A DNA stretch of 64,000 nt, taken from NCBI GenBank assembly GCA_902363555.1, contig CABJAM010000004.1, positions 313,778-377,777 on the forward strand. The letters are read 5' to 3'. Source of the DNA: Lachnospiraceae bacterium. Its GTDB lineage: Bacteria > Bacillota > Clostridia > Lachnospirales > Lachnospiraceae. A model generated the notes under the pieces. It was not told where the DNA came from and did no database searches. It saw only the letters and a list, made by a program, of their open reading frames with translations. Of the stretch, positions 60,416-64,000 are shown one piece after another. Every line of letters begins with the position of its first letter. Positions within the stretch are counted from its first letter, which is position 1. Both the position numbers and the translations under genes were made by a program.

Positions 60416-62053
60416 ATGAAAAGGGCAAAACTGAATAATGACAAAATCACTGCTTTATATTGCAGGCTTTCCAAAGATGACGGCACGAACAATGAGAGCA
60501 TGAGTATCAGCACACAGAAAACCATGCTGAAAGATTATGCAAAGCGCAACGGTTTTCTGAACTGCCAGTTTTACGTTGATGACGGTTACAGCGGTACAAA
60601 CTACGACCGCCCCGCTTTCCGACAGCTTATCGAGGACATACAGGACGGGGAAGTGTCAACGCTCATCACAAAAGACCTGTCACGATTGGGGAGGAATTAT
60701 CTTGAAACGGGTACTTATATCGAGGTATTTTTCCCTAACCATAATGTGCGGTACATTGCAATCAATGACGGGGTGGACTCCATAGACAACGCACAAATGG
60801 ATATTACACCATTCCGCAACATCATCAATGAAATGTACGCAAAGGACACGTCAAGGAAAATCAAGAGCGCACTCCACGCAAGGAGAATGCAGGGCAAATA
60901 TATGGCTACTACCGCCCCATTCGGTTATCAGAAAGACGAGAAAGACCATAACCACCTTGTCATTGATGAAGTGACCGCCCCCGTTGTGGAACTGATTTTC
61001 TCAATCGCCGAGGAGGGCGTGGGGCTTCACACTATCTGTAACCGCTTGCGTAAGGCGAAAGTGCTGAAACCGAGTTTTTACAAAAAGGAACTGTTTGAGC
61101 GGTTTATGGACGAGGAAAAAATGTATGACTGGGATACCGCCTATGTCAGTCAGATTTTGCATAATCCCGTTTATGCAGGAAACCTCACCGTTGCTGACAA
61201 ACCGACCAAGACCATGCGTTCCAAGAAAAGACAGTATATCCCGTATGCAGAGCGTGAAATCATCTATGGCACACATGAGCCGATTATCGAACAGAACCGC
61301 TGGAACAACGTGCAGAAGATTTTGCAGAGTAGACCGCCCGTTATCGGGGAAAGCTCAAGCGGATATGACAACATCTTCCGAGGGGTTATCAAGTGCGCTG
61401 ATTGTGGGAGTGCCATGCTTGCCAAAGTCGAGCAGAAAAGAAAGCGGAACAATGTATTAGACAAGACTTTCTACTGCTGTACCAAATACCGCAAGTTTGG
61501 GAAAGAGGGCTGTTCGGCACACACCATTGAGGCGAGGACGGTTCACGAAGTTGTGCTTGCGGACATTCAGAAACACGCAGGACAGGCATTGACGGACAGG
61601 AAAGCAATGGTAATGGAAATTGCGGAGCGTCTTAATCTCCAACTGTCAGCGGACAGGGAACAGCAGAAAAAGGAACTAAGGCAATGTAAACAGCGAGTGT
61701 CGGAAATAGAAAACCTGTATGCCAAACTGTACGAGGATTTGACAAGGGAACTGATAACGGAAAAGCGTTTCCAAATGCTGTCGGCACGATATGACAGCGA
61801 GCAGGAAGAATTGACAGCCAAGATAAAGGAACTTGAAAAAAGTGCCATAGCGGACAAAGAACAGTTATCTTCCATTGAGCATTTTGCGGAGCAGATAAGC
61901 GGTTATGCAGGAATAGCAGAACTCAATTTCAAGATAATCAACCAACTTATAGAAAAAATTCTTGTTTCTGAACCCGTAGAGATAGACGGGCAGAAAATCC
62001 AACGACTTACTATCCATTACAAGTTCATAGGGGCACTGGAAACCCTTGAATAA
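60416..62053 (+). CDS. tnpX: Large serine recombinase, TnpX-type
   Basis: 545 aa from ATG 60416 (TAAGGAGGACGAC). Resolvase domain with nucleophile S19 in YCRLSKDDG, and LITKDLSRLGRNYLETG; recombinase domain with DTAYVSQILHNPVYAGN; zinc-ribbon region CADCGSAM...CCTKYRKFGKEGCSAH; C-terminal coiled coil (about 400-480). It excises and inserts the transposon by strand exchange at GA dinucleotides. Gene ends 27 bases before the right terminal repeat. It is shorter than the 707-aa TnpX of Tn4451. Confidence 0.94.
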   Translation: MKRAKLNNDKITALYCRLSKDDGTNNESMSISTQKTMLKDYAKRNGFLNCQFYVDDGYSGTNYDRPAFRQLIEDIQDGEVSTLITKDLSRLGRNYLETGTYIEVFFPNHNVRYIAINDGVDSIDNAQMDITPFRNIINEMYAKDTSRKIKSALHARRMQGKYMATTAPFGYQKDEKDHNHLVIDEVTAPVVELIFSIAEEGVGLHTICNRLRKAKVLKPSFYKKELFERFMDEEKMYDWDTAYVSQILHNPVYAGNLTVADKPTKTMRSKKRQYIPYAEREIIYGTHEPIIEQNRWNNVQKILQSRPPVIGESSSGYDNIFRGVIKCADCGSAMLAKVEQKRKRNNVLDKTFYCCTKYRKFGKEGCSAHTIEARTVHEVVLADIQKHAGQALTDRKAMVMEIAERLNLQLSADREQQKKELRQCKQRVSEIENLYAKLYEDLTRELITEKRFQMLSARYDSEQEELTAKIKELEKSAIADKEQLSSIEHFAEQISGYAGIAELNFKIINQLIEKILVSEPVEIDGQKIQRLTIHYKFIGALETLE

Positions 62054-62093
62054 TGGATATTTTCTAAGTCACCTATTCCAACTATCCAACAGA

Positions 62094-63885
62094 CGCCGGA
62101 CGCGAGGGCGAGTTAATCTTCCGCAGCGTCTATGAGCTGGCAGGTTGTCAAAAGCCTATGAAAAGGCTCTGGATTTCTTCAATGGAGGATGCCGCCATAA
62201 GGGAGGGCTTTGCAAACCTGCGTCCCGGTGCAGATTATGACGGACTTCGGGATGCTGCCCTCTGCCGTGCCAAGGCAGACTGGCTGGTGGGGATCAATGC
62301 CACAAGGCTTTTTTCCGTGCTGTATCACCGCACCCTCAACATCGGGCGCGTTATGTCCCCAACGCTGGCGCTCATTGTCCAGCGAGAAGCTGAGATCGAC
62401 ACCTTTCAGCCGGTTCCCTTTTATACCGTGGCGCTGGAGCTGCCCGGTCTTACTGTATCCGGGGAGCGCATGGCGGATAAGGCTGCTGCCGAGCAGCTGA
62501 AAGAAGCCTGTCAGGGTGCAGCTGTCACAATCAAAAAGGTGGAGTGCAAGGAAAAGTCCGAAAAGCCGCCTGCCCTCTATGACCTGACTACCCTGCAAAG
62601 AGATGCCAACCGCCTGCTTGGATTTACAGCCCAGCAGACCCTGGACTATCTGCAAAGCCTGTATGAAAAAAAGCTCTGCACTTACCCCCGTACTGACAGC
62701 CGCTATCTGACCGGTGATATGGCAGACAGCCTGCCAGTGCTGGTGAATCTGGTTGCCAGCGCTATGCCGTTTCGCAAAGGGATCGCCATTACCTGTGATC
62801 CGCAGACGGTCATCAACGATAAGAAAGTAACTGACCACCACGCAGTAATCCCTACCAGAAATCTCAAGGATGCAGACCTTTCTGCCCTTCCTGCGGGAGA
62901 AAAAGCGGTGCTGGAGCTGGTAGCCCTGCGTCTGCTGTGCGCCGTAGCCCAGCCCCATATCTATTCGGAAACCGTTGTGATTGCAGCGTGTGCCGGTGGG
63001 GAGTTTACCGCCAAAGGAAAAACGGTGAAGAACCCCGGATGGAAAGCACTGGAGGACGCTTACCGTGCCAAAATGAAGGATGCAGAGCCGGAAAAAGATG
63101 GTGCAGAGAAAGCCCTGCCGGAGCTGACCGAAGGACAGACCCTTTCGGTTGCTGCTGCAATCGTCAAAGAAGGCAAAAGCAGTCCTCCTCAGCACTTTAC
63201 GGAGGACACCCTATTGTCCGCGATGGAGACTGCCGGAAAAGAGGATATGCCGGAGGATGCCGAGCGAAAAGGTCTGGGGACACCGGCCACTCGTGCCGGT
63301 ATTTTGGAAAAGCTGGTATCTGCCGGTTTTCTGGAACGAAAAAAGAACAGGAAAACGGTGCAGCTTCTCCCTTCCCGCGATGCAGTCTCCCTGATCACAG
63401 TCTTGCCGGAACAGCTGCAATCTCCGCTTCTGACTGCCGAGTGGGAGTACCGCCTGGGAGAGATCGAGCGCGGGCAGCTTGCCCCGGAGGAGTTTCTGGA
63501 CGGGATCAGCACCATGCTGAAAGATCTGGTGGGAACTTATCAGGTCATCAAGGGAACCGAGTACCTGTTCACTCCGCCCCGTGAGGTGGTGGGCAAATGC
63601 CCCCGCTGCGGCGGTGAAGTTGCAGAACTGCAAAAAGGCTTCTTCTGTCAGAACAAAGATTGCAAATTTGCAATCTGGAAAAACAACAAATGGTGGGCTG
63701 CCAAGAAAAAACAGCCGACCAAGGCTGTGGTGTCTGCACTGCTGAAAGATGGCCGTGTCCGTGTGACAGGCCTATATTCGGAGAAAACCGGAAAGACCTA
63801 CGATGCCACTGTGGTTTTGGAGGATGATGGACAGTACGCTAACTTCATGCTGGAATTTGACCAGCGGAAAGGAGGCAGCCGATGA
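62094..63885 (+). pseudogene. topB: DNA topoisomerase III (TopB), 3' part, separated by the transposon
   Basis: Continues from the transposon end: CGCCGG... encodes AGREGELIFRSVYELAG, then the type IA core with the catalytic Tyr in CTYPRTDSRYL (residue 303 of the rejoined protein), and a C-terminal zinc-ribbon-like CPRCGGEV...CQNKDCKF. An in-frame ATG at 62158 has no ribosome-binding site, so this part is probably not translated alone. In these ICEs TopB probably supports DNA processing during transfer. Confidence 0.9.
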
Positions 63886-64000
63886 AGCTCTCTTTAGCGG
63901 AACGGGAAACCATTCTCCTCTATAACCAGGCAGAACCAATGGCTGAGGTCTACACCCATGATCCCCGTCTGATGGAGAAGCTGGAACTGCTGGCAAAAAA
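63882..64000 (+). CDS. Small ICE protein, N-terminal part (cut by window edge)
   Basis: ATG overlaps the topB stop by four bases (GGAAAGGAGGCAGCC upstream). 39 residues are visible: KLSLAERETILLYNQAEPM...YTHDPRLMEKLELLAK. Related to the transposon protein at 55191. Function unknown. Confidence 0.8.
   Translation, partial: MKLSLAERETILLYNQAEPMAEVYTHDPRLMEKLELLAK

Larger units (their letters stand above)
54324..62093 (+). mobile_element. Tn4451/TnpX-type mobilizable transposon inside topB
   Basis: 7,770 bp. Ends are perfect inverted repeats TGTTGGATAGT (54324-54334) and ACTATCCAACA (62081-62091), each flanked by GA (54322-54323 and 62092-62093), the junction dinucleotide known for TnpX/TndX recombinases. 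Cargo: two small transposon genes, a P-loop protein, ANT(6), a DUF3847-like gene, MobA/MobL relaxase, methyltransferase, TnpW-like gene and large serine recombinase. AT-rich cargo versus the GC-richer ICE supports separate origin. Confidence 0.93.

Noticed and set aside
62158..63885. Independent 575-aa topoisomerase gene
   Set aside because: The frame runs back to the transposon end at 62094 with the AGREGELIF motif, so it is the 3' part of the broken topB; ATG 62158 lacks a ribosome-binding site.
1..64000. tRNA, rRNA genes and CRISPR arrays
   Set aside because: None seen by eye on either strand; a tRNAscan or Infernal run could still find something I missed.

Overview
The window looks like a chromosome segment of a gut-type Clostridia species, most likely Lachnospiraceae. 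Grounds for this are strong AGGAGG ribosome-binding sites, moderate GC, YesM/YesN-type two-component systems, a group II ECF transporter beside truA, an AtoDA-type CoA-transferase behind a sigma-54 promoter, and a Tn1549-like conjugative element (ICE). The species cannot be named from the sequence alone.

Layout. 1-3.8 kb: end of a sensor kinase, then a drug/peptide-type ABC exporter operon whose promoter carries four 11-bp-spaced operator repeats. 3.9-5.3 kb: two minus-strand genes (a small CxC-xx-C protein and an Rpn/PD-(D/E)XK nuclease). 5.6-18.7 kb: a glycan-uptake locus with a YesM/YesN pair, a lipoprotein solute-binding protein, LplB/LplC-like permeases, a GH20 hexosaminidase, a second LytS-like kinase with a SARP/BTAD-type regulator, and a GGDEF diguanylate cyclase. 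18.9-22.3 kb: ecfA1-ecfA2-ecfT-truA. 22.3-34.3 kb: about 12 kb of accessory metabolism wedged between truA and rplM-rpsI, genes that are normally adjacent in Firmicutes. It holds a PflX-like radical SAM protein, a sigma-54 activator with its apparent target atoDA, a 417-bp palindrome, a 1.07-kb element with about 125-bp terminal inverted repeats, an 85-bp tandem repeat, a flavoprotein, a GntP permease, and a two-component system with its own solute-binding protein. 34.4-35.5 kb: rplM-rpsI.

35.5-64 kb: an ICE inserted just downstream of rpsI. It starts with terminators and parA/parB, then small accessory genes and a Tn1549/CD11xx-type type IV secretion module (PcfB, VirD4, Maff2, VirB6/TrbL, PrgI, VirB4, CHAP hydrolase, DUF4315, DUF4366, TopB). 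The ICE continues past the right edge, and its own relaxase and integrase are not in view.

The most striking feature is that three different mobile elements interrupt three core ICE genes, each in a conserved stretch. A 2.85-kb group II intron with an intact RT-maturase-HNH protein sits in virD4. A 339-nt ORF-less RNA with a recognisable P3-P8 group I intron core sits in virB4. A 7.77-kb Tn4451/TnpX-type mobilizable transposon sits in topB; it has GA junctions and perfect 11-bp TGTTGGATAGT termini and carries an ANT(6) streptomycin adenylyltransferase, a P-loop kinase-like gene, a methyltransferase, a MobA/MobL relaxase and a large serine recombinase. The two introns leave their genes repairable at the RNA level. 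The transposon disrupts topB unless it excises, and removing it in silico restores a 702-codon topB frame exactly.
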